Part shown: in pieces, positions 51,161 through 60,456 of the stretch
How positions within the stretch are numbered: position 1 is the first letter of the stretch
Layout: the number at the start of each line of letters is the position of its first letter
Assembly (NCBI GenBank): GCA_963667315.1
Contig: OY763325.1
Span: forward strand, 3,472,001 to 3,536,000
Reading direction: 5' to 3'
Length of the DNA stretch: 64,000 nt
From: DAINPP01 sp963667315
GTDB taxonomy: Bacteria; Thermotogota; Thermotogae; MWEM01
Notes under the pieces: generated by a model
Seen by the model: the letters and a program-made list of their open reading frames with translations, nothing else
What the model was told of the DNA's origin: nothing
The model's database searches: none
Translations under genes and position numbers: made by a program

Positions 51161-52789
51161 GTGAACGGATATTTTTTTCTCGAAAGACCGAAGAATGAAC
51201 CTATTCTTGAGTACAGACCGGGAAGCTGTGAAAAGAAGGAATTGAAGGCAAAGATTGAAGAGATGAAATCTCAAAAGATTGAGATTCCTTTGATTATAGG
51301 CGGTAAGGAAGTTAAAACGGGGAATATGGGGAAATGTGTCATCCCTCATGATCATGGTCACGTTCTTGCAGAATTCCACAAAGCCGGTGAAAAAGAAATT
51401 AAAATGGCGATTGATGCCGCTATGGAGGCAAAGGCAAAATGGTCAGCTCTTTCATGGGTCGATCGGGTATCTATCTTTAAAAAAGCGGCTAAATTACTTT
51501 CAGGTTCATGGAGAAGTACGTTAAACGCAGCAACAATGCTGGGACAGAGCAAAACAGCCTTTCAGGCTGAAATAGACTCAGCCTGTGAATTGATTGATTT
51601 TCTTAATTTCAACTCCTATTATCTCAACGAATTGTACAAAGATCAGCCTGAATCGAGTAATGCTATCTGGAACAGAAGCGAATACAGGCCACTTGAAGGA
51701 TTCGTTTTTGCCGTAACACCGTTTAATTTCACGGCCATTGCCGGGAATTTACCGTCTGCTCCTGCGATTGCCGGGAATACTTGTGTTTGGAAACCGGCAT
51801 CATCAGCTGTTTTATCAGCGTATTACGTCATGAAACTATTTGAAGAAGCAGGTCTCCCTGCCGGTGTAATCAACTTTATTCCGGGGCGAGGTTCTGAGGT
51901 TGGAAATATCGTTATGAAAGATCCTAACCTTGCAGGAATTCATTTTACAGGGTCGACAGGTGTGTTCCAGCACATGTGGAAGACAGTTGGAGAAAATATC
52001 GAAAATTACAAGACCTATCCGAGAATTGTCGGTGAAACGGGTGGGAAAGACTTTGCCGTGGTTCATAAGAGTGCAGACGCTGATGCGGTTGTCACAGCTA
52101 TCATCAGAGGTGCTTTTGAATATCAGGGGCAGAAGTGTTCAGCTCTGTCGAGAGCCTATCTCCCGGACAACCTCTGGCCGGAGATTAAGGAAAAACTTGG
52201 TGCACAGCTGGAAACCGTTAAAATGGGTGCGACAGAAGACTTTTCAAACTTTGTCAGTGCTGTTATCGATAAGGCAGCATTTGATACGATTACAGAATAC
52301 ATTGATTATGCGGATAATCATGCCAATGCCGATATTCTCTTCGGTGGAAAATATGATGATTCAAAGGGGTATTTCATCGAACCGACTGTTATCATTACCA
52401 ATGATCCTCATTTCAAGACGATGGAGGAGGAAATCTTCGGACCGGTCGTTACACTTTATGTTTACGATGCGGAGAACTTTGACGAAGTCTTGAAAATATG
52501 CGATGAAACATCACCATACGCCCTTACAGGAGCGGTATTTGCAAAGGATAGAGAAATAATCGCAAAGGCGACAAAAGCACTTGAACATGCGGCAGGAAAT
52601 TTCTACATCAACGATAAGCCAACAGGAGCCGTTGTAGGACAGCAGCCATTCGGTGGTTCCAGAGCTTCTGGAACGAATGACAAAGCGGGAAGTGCCATGA
52701 ATCTTCTCAGGTGGATGTCCGTCAGAAGTATCAAAGAAAATTTTGAACCCCCACATGATTACAGATATCCATTCATGGAAGAAAAATAA
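51161..52789 (+). CDS. pruA: L-glutamate gamma-semialdehyde (1-pyrroline-5-carboxylate) dehydrogenase
   Basis: 542 aa from a GTG at 51161 preceded by AAAGGAGG; an upstream GTG at 51128 lacks that site. ALDH superfamily of the ALDH4/P5CDH type: 'GFVFAVTPFNFTAIAGNLPS' (P5CDH signature), 'HFTGSTGVFQHMWK', catalytic Glu292 in 'VGETGGKDF', nucleophile Cys326 in 'YQGQKCSALSRAY', and 'NDKPTGAVVGQQPFGGSRAS'. It oxidises P5C/glutamate semialdehyde to glutamate with NAD+. No PutA-type proline oxidase domain; the preceding FAD complex supplies P5C. A strong terminator follows. Confidence 0.95.
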   Translation: MNGYFFLERPKNEPILEYRPGSCEKKELKAKIEEMKSQKIEIPLIIGGKEVKTGNMGKCVIPHDHGHVLAEFHKAGEKEIKMAIDAAMEAKAKWSALSWVDRVSIFKKAAKLLSGSWRSTLNAATMLGQSKTAFQAEIDSACELIDFLNFNSYYLNELYKDQPESSNAIWNRSEYRPLEGFVFAVTPFNFTAIAGNLPSAPAIAGNTCVWKPASSAVLSAYYVMKLFEEAGLPAGVINFIPGRGSEVGNIVMKDPNLAGIHFTGSTGVFQHMWKTVGENIENYKTYPRIVGETGGKDFAVVHKSADADAVVTAIIRGAFEYQGQKCSALSRAYLPDNLWPEIKEKLGAQLETVKMGATEDFSNFVSAVIDKAAFDTITEYIDYADNHANADILFGGKYDDSKGYFIEPTVIITNDPHFKTMEEEIFGPVVTLYVYDAENFDEVLKICDETSPYALTGAVFAKDREIIAKATKALEHAAGNFYINDKPTGAVVGQQPFGGSRASGTNDKAGSAMNLLRWMSVRSIKENFEPPHDYRYPFMEEK

Positions 52790-52805
52790 GTCTTTACGAT
52801 AATAA

Positions 52806-52837
52806 AAAACGGGTGCCTGTAAAAGTGCACCCGTTTT
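52806..52837. terminator. bidirectional terminator between pruA and lipocalin
   Basis: AAAACGGGTGC (52806-52816) pairs exactly with GCACCCGTTTT (52827-52837), with A/T runs on both flanks. Confidence 0.88.
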
Positions 52838-52857
52838 ATCTATGTCAATCCGTTCAT

Positions 52858-53385
52858 TTACCAGTTTTGTGCAACCTTTTCAATTTTTTCTACGGGATAC
52901 CCCTTGGTCTCAAGTGTTTTAACGATCGTGTCGTACAATTCTTCATCCATTTGCGGTGTTCTGCTGAGGATCCAGAGGAAACGCATATTGGGTGTGCTCA
53001 CAACCGCATAGGAATAGTTTTCCTGATCCAGTTCCACTACCCAGTAATCACTTTCAAAAGATGAGAAGAATCTTACGAGTAACTTTGCCGGTTCTTCGGG
53101 ATTTGGAATATAGGCACTGCCGTTGATTGAACTTTTTAACCCTCCAAGACCGCCATAATAACCGGTATTCAGAACAGAAATCTTTCCGTCTTCCAGCAAG
53201 CCATACTCTGCCGTTACATTACTTAATCCGTTTTCAAAGAACAAACCAAATCTGCCGATCTCATACCATCTTCCCTGATACCTCTCAATATCAAGTGACT
53301 TGACAGCTTCTACACCCATTGAAAAAACAGTTGATACGATAAACATTGAAACCAGTAAACTCAATACAATCAAATTTTTTTTCAT
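52858..53385 (-). CDS. bacterial lipocalin (Blc/apolipoprotein D-like)
   Basis: 175 aa from the ATG at 53385 (GAGGTGATAATA upstream). Signal peptide without lipobox ('MKKNLIVLSLLVSMFIVSTV'). Lipocalin signature 1 'DIERYQGRWYEIGRFGLFFE' (G-x-W) and the later 'DYWVVELDQENYSYAVVSTP' and 'RFLWILSRTP' strands match the Blc family, which bind lysophospholipids or other hydrophobic ligands. Unlike E. coli Blc there is no lipoprotein Cys, so it is probably periplasmic or secreted. The length is normal for the family. Confidence 0.93.
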   Translation of the reverse strand: MKKNLIVLSLLVSMFIVSTVFSMGVEAVKSLDIERYQGRWYEIGRFGLFFENGLSNVTAEYGLLEDGKISVLNTGYYGGLGGLKSSINGSAYIPNPEEPAKLLVRFFSSFESDYWVVELDQENYSYAVVSTPNMRFLWILSRTPQMDEELYDTIVKTLETKGYPVEKIEKVAQNW

Positions 53386-53464
53386 TATTATCACCTCACA
53401 GATAATGACGGAGTAATTTTGTTTTATATTTCTTTTTATGTTTGAAGTTGTTGAAATATTAATC

Positions 53465-53473
53465 TGGTATAAT
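53465..53473 (+). promoter_or_regulatory. extended -10 promoter of the SpoIIE-type phosphatase gene
   Basis: TGGTATAAT, 32 bp before the start codon. Confidence 0.55.
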
Positions 53474-53504
53474 ATAAAAATACCGGAAATAAAAGGGGGA
53501 AGAC

Positions 53505-54590
53505 ATGTCCGACTTTGAACACAATAAAATGTTATTGGATTTGATCAGCGATAGATTCGAACTCTTTACCTTTCTTGAGAAGCTTGATGTTGGTGCCTAT
53601 CTCGTCGATGAAGCGAGAACGATTCATTCTTGGAATAAGGCGGCAGAAGAGATTACCGGCTACACGAAAGAAGATGTTGTCGGCAGATGCTGCAGGGATA
53701 ATATTCTCGTTCATATTGATGCCACCGGTATGCTGATTTGCCCAACCGAGTTATGTCCGCTCATCAGAAGCATGAAATCAAAAAAAACAAATTTTGTTCC
53801 TTTTGCCGTTTATGCGAGACATAAGACGAAGGGGAAACGGATTCCGTTAAATGTTTTTGCCTTTCCCATCGATATAGAGGGGTTACCGTATTCAGGCATA
53901 GAATTTTTTCAATATGCAAGGGATGCGGATGATTTAATCCGTGCGATGAATATACAGACCGGTTTTCTGCCAAAGGAATTGCCGGAAAAAGTGGAAGTGT
54001 TTTATCATCCCTCCGCCTTTTTAAGTGGTGATATGTTGTTTTATGAGGATGATTATTTCGGGGTATTGGATGTTTCCGGTCACGGTGTTTCCGCTGCTTT
54101 GATCTCAACCAGTTTGAGACTCATCATAAAAGACCTGATTAAAGAGCGTGTTTCTCTGGATCATTTTGGAGAGGCGATTGAATCAAGATACAACGCTTTC
54201 AAGACAACCGATGTTCATTTTACGGGGATATTCGGAAAAAGAACCGATAAAGGTGTTGCACTTATTTCTTTCGGGCACCCGAGACCCGTCTTTATAAAAG
54301 CGAATGGCGAAATTTCTGAAGTCCCGGTTCAGAATGATACCCTTCTGGGCTATAATTTTCCGCATTTCTCAAAAGCAGAGGCATTTTCGCTTGAAAAAGG
54401 GGATAGTATTTTGATCTTTACAGATGGGCTCACCGAGATTCGGACTCAATCGGGAATGCTGGAGACTTCAGGTTTGATCAAAATATTAAATGAAACCAAA
54501 AACCTTCAGGGAATCTTTTTGAAGGCATCTGAATTAAGCATAGAAAGTTATCAGAATGATGATATCTCTATGATGAAGATCATCGGGTGA
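53505..54590 (+). CDS. PAS domain SpoIIE-type (PP2C) serine phosphatase
   Basis: 361 aa. PAS domain at residues about 25-140 ('LDVGAYLVDEARTIHSWNKA', 'AEEITGYTKEDVVGRCCRD'; 'CPTELCPLIRSM' adds Cys residues). PP2C/SpoIIE domain at about 150-361 with metal-binding motifs 'FLSGDMLFYEDDYFGVLDVS', 'GHGVSAALISTSLRL', 'SILIFTDGLTEIR' and 'NDDISMMKI'. It would dephosphorylate an anti-sigma-factor antagonist in a partner-switching system in response to a signal sensed by PAS; no such partner is encoded nearby. SD AAAGGGGG. Confidence 0.92.
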   Translation: MSDFEHNKMLLDLISDRFELFTFLEKLDVGAYLVDEARTIHSWNKAAEEITGYTKEDVVGRCCRDNILVHIDATGMLICPTELCPLIRSMKSKKTNFVPFAVYARHKTKGKRIPLNVFAFPIDIEGLPYSGIEFFQYARDADDLIRAMNIQTGFLPKELPEKVEVFYHPSAFLSGDMLFYEDDYFGVLDVSGHGVSAALISTSLRLIIKDLIKERVSLDHFGEAIESRYNAFKTTDVHFTGIFGKRTDKGVALISFGHPRPVFIKANGEISEVPVQNDTLLGYNFPHFSKAEAFSLEKGDSILIFTDGLTEIRTQSGMLETSGLIKILNETKNLQGIFLKASELSIESYQNDDISMMKIIG

Positions 54591-54795
54591 AGCGTGTGTT
54601 TTTAAAGTTCTCCTAACAGAGAAGTTTAATATATATTGTTTTATCACGATGGGATTACAAAGTTTATGTATCTTTGTAGTTGTTAACATTTATAGTGAGT
54701 GTAAAGAATTTGTATACTCTTTGGCGTATAATCATTACATACATAGACTGATTTAGAAGATGTTTTTATATGACATGTTTTTGTGGGGAGAAAAG

Positions 54796-56298
54796 ATGGT
54801 TAAAGTCAAAGAAGGGGTCAATTCATTTTTACTTGAAAAGGATACGGGTCCGTTGAAGATAGACGAGATGAAAGACGTATTATCTCAATTAAAGGGCTCT
54901 AAGGATTTTTTATCGGTACAGGAATTTTGCAGAGCGCATGACGCCATGAGGCTTGAAGTTGAAAAAAATACACGAAATTTGTGTGTTGAAGTTTCACCGG
55001 ACGGTTTGGAAGCGTATATCCGTTATATTGAAAAACCAACTGCCGAAGAAGTTGTTGCGGAACTTAATCGTGAAGGGATTGTTGTTGGGATAGATTTCAA
55101 CAGGCTTTCTTCTGAGCTTTTAAAAGGCAGTAAAAGGATACTTGCTGCGCAAGGTTTTTCTCCGGGTCAATCACAGGATGAAGCGATCGAGTGGCTGGTC
55201 AATATACAATCATCGTCTTCGGTTGTGGCAACGGAAAAAATTGATTTTTACAATCTTGATATATTTACTTATGTAAAAGAGGGTCAGAGGATTGCCCGAT
55301 TAATTCCCGCAGAACAAGGGACTCTCGGAAAAACGGTCTATGGGAAAAAGATTCTTCCATCTCCGCCGAAAAGATTAAATCTCCGATTGAAAAAAGGATT
55401 TAAAAAAGTTGATGGGTATGTCATCGTTGAAGAGGATGGCGTGATCGAATTTAACAACGGGGTTTTAACCCTTGATCCCGTGTTGCGAATCAATTCTGAT
55501 GTGGATTATAAGACGGGGAATATCGACTCGACAGTAAACGTTGAAATTTCGGGGTGGGTACGTACCGGTTTTCATATCAATTGCGAAAAGAATGTTTATG
55601 TCAAGGGCGGGATAGAGGAGAAGACGCATATCGTTACAGAAGGGGATTTATCTGTTGTTCTTGGCATCATGGGGAATAAAAAGACGCGAATTGAAGTCAA
55701 CGGCAATCTGAAGGCAAAGTTCATTCAGGATTGTGATGTGATCGTCAAAGGCAATATGTATATCAACGAGTATATTATGAACAGTGACGTCATTTGTGAG
55801 GGAAGTATTTTTGTCAACGGGAAGAAAGGGGCAATCATCAATTCGAATGCGGATGCAAAGGTTTCGGTAGAGTTGAGGGCCTATAAGACCTCACAGAAGG
55901 GAAGAGGTATTAAGGTGAAGGGGTTTCACAGGAGTATGTATATCGAGACGTTGAAGGGGTTACAGAAAAAGAGAATCAAGTTGAAAGGCGCCATTCAACA
56001 GGTTGCCTTGAAGCTGAGAAATGTGAAAAAAGATAATAGAGCAGAACTTGAGAGCACGTTGTTTGAATATCAGCGATATGAGAATGAGTTGTATAAAACT
56101 TTGGAGGAGATTGAGAAAATTAATGCCATCCTCGAGAATGTTGAGGGAGAGGGAATGGTGAAAATCCTTTCGAGTACGGAGAATATAAAACTGAGAATCA
56201 AGGGACAGGAAATCAATTTACAGGATTCACAACCGGTTAAATTGTATTTTGATCCGGAAAAAAGAGGGGTGGTTCAGGAATGTATAGAGAAAAACTGA
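54796..56298 (+). CDS. FapA/DUF342 family protein
   Basis: 500 aa from the ATG at 54796 (GGGGAG upstream; the longer reading lacks a site). Long right-handed beta-helix/polymer-forming segment in the centre ('VEISGWVRTGFHINCEKNVY', 'VKGGIEEKTHIVTEGDLSVV', 'AKFIQDCDVIVKGNMYINEY') flanked by an N-terminal region and a C-terminal coiled coil (about residues 395-465). DUF342/FapA proteins occur in spirochaetes, Firmicutes and Vibrio; one Vibrio member (FapA) interacts with a phosphotransferase component. Molecular role here unknown. The downstream gene starts 19 bp before its stop. Confidence 0.88.
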   Translation: MVKVKEGVNSFLLEKDTGPLKIDEMKDVLSQLKGSKDFLSVQEFCRAHDAMRLEVEKNTRNLCVEVSPDGLEAYIRYIEKPTAEEVVAELNREGIVVGIDFNRLSSELLKGSKRILAAQGFSPGQSQDEAIEWLVNIQSSSSVVATEKIDFYNLDIFTYVKEGQRIARLIPAEQGTLGKTVYGKKILPSPPKRLNLRLKKGFKKVDGYVIVEEDGVIEFNNGVLTLDPVLRINSDVDYKTGNIDSTVNVEISGWVRTGFHINCEKNVYVKGGIEEKTHIVTEGDLSVVLGIMGNKKTRIEVNGNLKAKFIQDCDVIVKGNMYINEYIMNSDVICEGSIFVNGKKGAIINSNADAKVSVELRAYKTSQKGRGIKVKGFHRSMYIETLKGLQKKRIKLKGAIQQVALKLRNVKKDNRAELESTLFEYQRYENELYKTLEEIEKINAILENVEGEGMVKILSSTENIKLRIKGQEINLQDSQPVKLYFDPEKRGVVQECIEKN

Positions 56299-58031
56299 TA
56301 AAATCACTCGGAACCCCTGAAGCGAAGCAGCATATTGCTGAAATTCTTTCACCGGCAATCCTGTTGTCTTATGTCGATAAAGATTCCTGCTGGCGAGTTG
56401 TCGATGCAAGGGATGTTGAAATCAGTGAATTTGAGTTTGAGAATCTGGAGAAACTGATCGACGAATTTCAGGGAGAGATTCTCGCAAGAGATGATAATTT
56501 CTGTCTGCTTACAAAGTCAAATGATGAAGAAAAAAAGATGATGCTGAAGAAATACTGGCATCAGACGACGACGCTTGAGGCACTCAACAAAGATAAAAAT
56601 ACGTTGACGAAGTTCACCTATCAGTTGTTAAGCCTTGAAAAACTCATTCCGTCACTTTTAGAACCGTTTCCCGTAGAAATATTGTTGAATATTCTGATTG
56701 ATTCTCTCGGAGAAATATTTACTTCCTGTGCGGCTGCCTATACAAAAGATGATAACGATATTCTGAAAAAGGTGGGAAATGTCGGCTGTTATGATTTCCC
56801 TGATGAATTTGAAGTGTGTAAAAGATGTTATCCCGGTTCAGTTGTTTTCAGCGATGGTTATTTGATGACCTGCATTTCTGAAGATACATACAGTTACTAC
56901 CTTTTATTCAAAAGGGATACTGATTTTGAAGAAGAGGAATTATCCATCCTGAAGATGCTCACGTCACTGCTTCAGAAGTCTCGTTTTTTGTTGAATGAGC
57001 AGAGTAAACAGAGTGAAGTGTCAACCCTCGTCAGTCAGTTTGAATTTGCGTTTCAAATTTTAAAGAACTTTTCGGTGGCTATTTTGTCAGTTTTTGATGA
57101 AAAAGCGTTGTATCAGAATATCTGCGATGCGATAAAGGAAATGTTTCAGGCGGAGTCTGTGGCTATTTATGAACGGATTGAGGACTCATTTACCTTTAAA
57201 TGTCTGAACTATGTTGATCTTAGAAATCAAAAGATGCCTGAATTCATACAGGTTGAATTCTCAGGGGATTTTGAATCCTGTAATATCAGTGTTGAGAAGC
57301 TTCCCAGAAAGACTTACAAGCTCAGAACAGAGTCTGGAAGAGAGATAATCATTTTCATCGGAGAATCTGTTCTTGAGAATTATTATAAGAAAGAGATACT
57401 CTCGACACTGGATAAGATCGTACCGGCAGAAATCAAGCGGGCTTTTTCAAATGTTGATGCGATAAAAACGGTTAAGGAACAGTCTGAATACATCGAAAAT
57501 ATCGCTCAGAACATGTTATACGTTTCTGAAAATCTCCAGGAGATTGAGCGGGTGTCAACGAAAGAACAGTTGCTTGAGAAGATGAATGATCTTGCGGATT
57601 ATTCTGTTAACACACGTTTTGATGATATTAAATTGTATGAAAAAGTCGAAGTGGAAGAGCGCACGGTCTTACATATAGGCGATTCCGATTCTACGCTCGG
57701 TAGCGTTGTTCTGAATACTAAATCTGCTTCGAATATGAAAGAGGATTATATGCTGTCATTTCTTTCCCAGATAGCCCTCCAAACCCATGAAAAGATGAAT
57801 GTTTTCAAACCGGGGGAAACTGTTACGGATCTTGAGGCGGTCATTGTAGATTTTTTAAAAGTTAAATACAGGCTTGCCGGATTTGCAGGCATTCCTTCGA
57901 TATATCAGCTGAATGCGGAAGCATGTGAATCCAACACATTGGATGGTTGTGGTGTTGGGTTGAAGGTTGGGTCAATCCTTTTTTTTGCAAGTTATCTTTC
58001 GGGAGAGGATATCAACAGACTTTTTGAATAA
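56280..58031 (+). CDS. multi-GAF-like protein without output domain
   Basis: 583 aa, cytoplasmic. Two or three GAF-like sensory segments are suggested: about 130-240 ('SLGEIFTSCAAAYTKDDNDI', with Cys-rich 'FEVCKRCYPGSVVF'), about 265-400 ('YQNICDAIKEMFQAESVAIY') and about 425-540, separated by helical linkers. No HisKA, GGDEF, PP2C or HTH output domain is visible, so it may signal through its FapA partner, whose gene it overlaps by 19 bp. The CxxC ('VCKRC') could bind metal or respond to redox. Function unknown. Confidence 0.65.
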   Translation: MYREKLIKSLGTPEAKQHIAEILSPAILLSYVDKDSCWRVVDARDVEISEFEFENLEKLIDEFQGEILARDDNFCLLTKSNDEEKKMMLKKYWHQTTTLEALNKDKNTLTKFTYQLLSLEKLIPSLLEPFPVEILLNILIDSLGEIFTSCAAAYTKDDNDILKKVGNVGCYDFPDEFEVCKRCYPGSVVFSDGYLMTCISEDTYSYYLLFKRDTDFEEEELSILKMLTSLLQKSRFLLNEQSKQSEVSTLVSQFEFAFQILKNFSVAILSVFDEKALYQNICDAIKEMFQAESVAIYERIEDSFTFKCLNYVDLRNQKMPEFIQVEFSGDFESCNISVEKLPRKTYKLRTESGREIIIFIGESVLENYYKKEILSTLDKIVPAEIKRAFSNVDAIKTVKEQSEYIENIAQNMLYVSENLQEIERVSTKEQLLEKMNDLADYSVNTRFDDIKLYEKVEVEERTVLHIGDSDSTLGSVVLNTKSASNMKEDYMLSFLSQIALQTHEKMNVFKPGETVTDLEAVIVDFLKVKYRLAGFAGIPSIYQLNAEACESNTLDGCGVGLKVGSILFFASYLSGEDINRLFE

Positions 58032-58055
58032 TGATGAATCGGCTGAAGAAATGAT

Positions 58056-58086
58056 AAAAGGGGAAGGCATTTTGCCTTCCCCTTTT
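58056..58086. terminator. bidirectional intrinsic terminator
   Basis: AAAAGGGGAAGGC (58056-58068) and GCCTTCCCCTTTT (58074-58086) form a perfect 13-bp stem with a 5-nt loop, between convergent operons. Confidence 0.92.
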
Positions 58087-58110
58087 GTGTTGATTTTCAG
58101 GCATATAACG

Positions 58111-60456
58111 TTATTCCCCGGATTGTAATTTTTCCTTTATCGCCTTCAGCATCATTTCCGGTGTGACCGGAATGCTGTTGAATCTGATACCCGTTGCGTT
58201 GTAAATGGCGTTAAGGATTGTGACACCCGGTGTATCGATACCGATTTCAGAAACACTTTTTGCTCCGAACGGACCTGTGGGTTCATAGCTGTCAACGGTT
58301 TCGGCGGTGACTTTCCCATAACTGGATCTGTCCGGGATCTTATATCTGAAAAGGGAGGCGTTTGTCGGGGAACCTTTTGCGTTGAATGTCAGCTCTTCAT
58401 ACAGGGAAGGTCCGAGTGCCTGAAGGGTTGCCCCTTCTATCTGTCCCTTTGCCAGTGCCGGGTTGATGGTCTTACCGCAATCTACGATACTGACGATCTC
58501 TATCGGTGTGATTTTCCCGGTTTCTATGTCTATTTCAATTTCCTGGAACGATGCCATAAACGGTATCGGTGATTCATCTCCGACAAACGATCCCGTTGCC
58601 CCGATCTGTTTCTGGTCAACGTTGTAGAAGAGTTTTGTGCATAACTCAGCGAAGGATAAGCTTTTTTCTCCATCCTCCGATTTTACCGTACCATCTTCCA
58701 GATAAAGTTTTGTTTCATCACATTCCAACAGCATGGCTGCATTTTCAAGAATCTGTTTTTTAACGAGTTTCGCCGTATTGACGACGGCATTTCCCGAAAC
58801 ATATGTTGTGCTGGAGGCGTACGCTCCCACATCAAAAGGTGTTCGGTCCGTATCCGAAGAATAGATATGAATATATTCAAGGGGAACATTCAGTTCTTCT
58901 GCCGCAATCTGAGAGAGTATGGTGTCGCTTCCCGTCCCGAGATCCGTTGCACCGACAAGCAGATTGAACGATCCGTCATCATTCATCTTGATGGTTGCCG
59001 ATGCCATATCAACTTTTGCGATGCCTGATCCCTGCATGGCAAGCGCGCAACCGATACCGCGAACTTTTCCGGACTCTTTCGCCTTTTCGGAGAAAAGCGA
59101 GTTTTTATATTGAGTAAATTTTTCATCCCAATGGCTGAGTTCTTTTCCACGCCTGATGCATTCATCCAGTTTGCAGCTTTTTGCCGTCTGGGCGACGCCT
59201 TCCTTCCCCTCTCCCATGATTTTGAAAATAGGAGATGTTTCGCCTTCTTTCATCGTATTCATTTCCTTTACAACGATCGGATCTTTTCCGACGGCATAGG
59301 ACAGTTCGTCCAGCATTGCATCCAATGCCAGTAATCCCTGTGGCGCGCCATATCCCCTATAAGCTCCAGCGGAAGGAAGATTGGTATAGACGATGTCTGA
59401 AACAAATCGAACGCCTTCAACCTTGTTGTAAAGCGGTAGCGTTTTAGAGCCGCAGACCATTGCAACGGTTAGGGCATGATCCCCGTATGCCCCTGTATTG
59501 GAGAGTGCATACATATCGATTGCTGTTAATTTCCCCTCTTTATCTGCCCCGATTTTAACGGTTACTTTCATATCGTGTCTGGTGTATGTGTTGATTAGAC
59601 TTTCCCCTCTGCTGAGAACCAGCATGGCGGGTTTTCCGGTCTTCAGCGTAACGAGAGAAGTGAATCCCTCAATGATAACCCCTTGTTTTGCGCCAAAACC
59701 GCCTCCGATTCGAGGTTTTATGACACGGATATTTCTCATGGGTATCTCCAGAACCTTTGAGAGGATTCTCCTTGCATGAAAAGGCACCTGTGTAGATGAA
59801 ACGACTACGAGTCTGTCTTTTTCATCGAAATAGGTCAGGGTCGTATGATTTTCCATGGGTACCTGTTGGGCTTTAGGATAATAGTAGGTCCCTTCAAGCT
59901 GGATATCTGAATTGGCGATGAGCTCTGAAACATTGCCGATGCTCATCTCGTAATGAGATGCCAGATTCTTTTTGGCATCGTAGATATTTTCAGCGTTCGT
60001 TTCATCGTGTATGACCGGTGAGCCTTCATCCATTGCTTTTTCAAAATCCAGAACGGGCTCCAGCACCTCGTATTCAACTTTTATCTTTTTTAACGCTTTT
60101 TTGACGGCCGTTATAGTTCTACCGGCTACAATTGCCACGGCATCCCCGACGAATCGTACCTTGTCACTCAATATACAGGTATCGTACGGCGAAGGTTCCG
60201 GGAATCCCTGTCCGGCCCTTGTATAAGGGATCTGTTTGATATCTTTATGAGTAATGATACATTCAATGCCCTCTGTTTTCAGCGCATCTTCTTTATCTAT
60301 ATGCGTAATTCTTGCATGTGCATGAGGGCTTTTCAGCAGTTTAACCACCAAAGTTCCTTCGGGAGCAAGATCTTCGGTAAAAACCGGTTTCCCTTTCACA
60401 AGTGCGTTAAAATCAACTTTTTTTTCAGCCTGATTGACCACTTTAAATTCCATCAT
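58111..60456 (-). CDS. xanthine dehydrogenase-family molybdopterin-binding subunit
   Basis: 781 aa large subunit of a molybdenum hydroxylase (XdhA/CoxL/Mop family). 'GKPVFTEDLAPEGTLVVKLL' (Ald_Xan_dh_C), 'SPHAHARITHIDKEDAL', 'GGGFGAKQGVIIEGFTSLV' (MoCo-binding), 'GAYRGYGAPQGLLALD' (substrate-side Arg), 'GATDLGTGSDTILSQIAAEE' and 'GPFGAKSVSEIGIDTPGV' with the catalytic Glu. Likely hydroxylates a purine, aldehyde or N-heterocycle. Starts inside the stop of the Fe-S subunit gene; SD GGAGG. No FAD (CoxM-type) subunit gene follows, as in Mop-type aldehyde oxidoreductases. Confidence 0.92.
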   Translation of the reverse strand: MMEFKVVNQAEKKVDFNALVKGKPVFTEDLAPEGTLVVKLLKSPHAHARITHIDKEDALKTEGIECIITHKDIKQIPYTRAGQGFPEPSPYDTCILSDKVRFVGDAVAIVAGRTITAVKKALKKIKVEYEVLEPVLDFEKAMDEGSPVIHDETNAENIYDAKKNLASHYEMSIGNVSELIANSDIQLEGTYYYPKAQQVPMENHTTLTYFDEKDRLVVVSSTQVPFHARRILSKVLEIPMRNIRVIKPRIGGGFGAKQGVIIEGFTSLVTLKTGKPAMLVLSRGESLINTYTRHDMKVTVKIGADKEGKLTAIDMYALSNTGAYGDHALTVAMVCGSKTLPLYNKVEGVRFVSDIVYTNLPSAGAYRGYGAPQGLLALDAMLDELSYAVGKDPIVVKEMNTMKEGETSPIFKIMGEGKEGVAQTAKSCKLDECIRRGKELSHWDEKFTQYKNSLFSEKAKESGKVRGIGCALAMQGSGIAKVDMASATIKMNDDGSFNLLVGATDLGTGSDTILSQIAAEELNVPLEYIHIYSSDTDRTPFDVGAYASSTTYVSGNAVVNTAKLVKKQILENAAMLLECDETKLYLEDGTVKSEDGEKSLSFAELCTKLFYNVDQKQIGATGSFVGDESPIPFMASFQEIEIDIETGKITPIEIVSIVDCGKTINPALAKGQIEGATLQALGPSLYEELTFNAKGSPTNASLFRYKIPDRSSYGKVTAETVDSYEPTGPFGAKSVSEIGIDTPGVTILNAIYNATGIRFNSIPVTPEMMLKAIKEKLQSGE

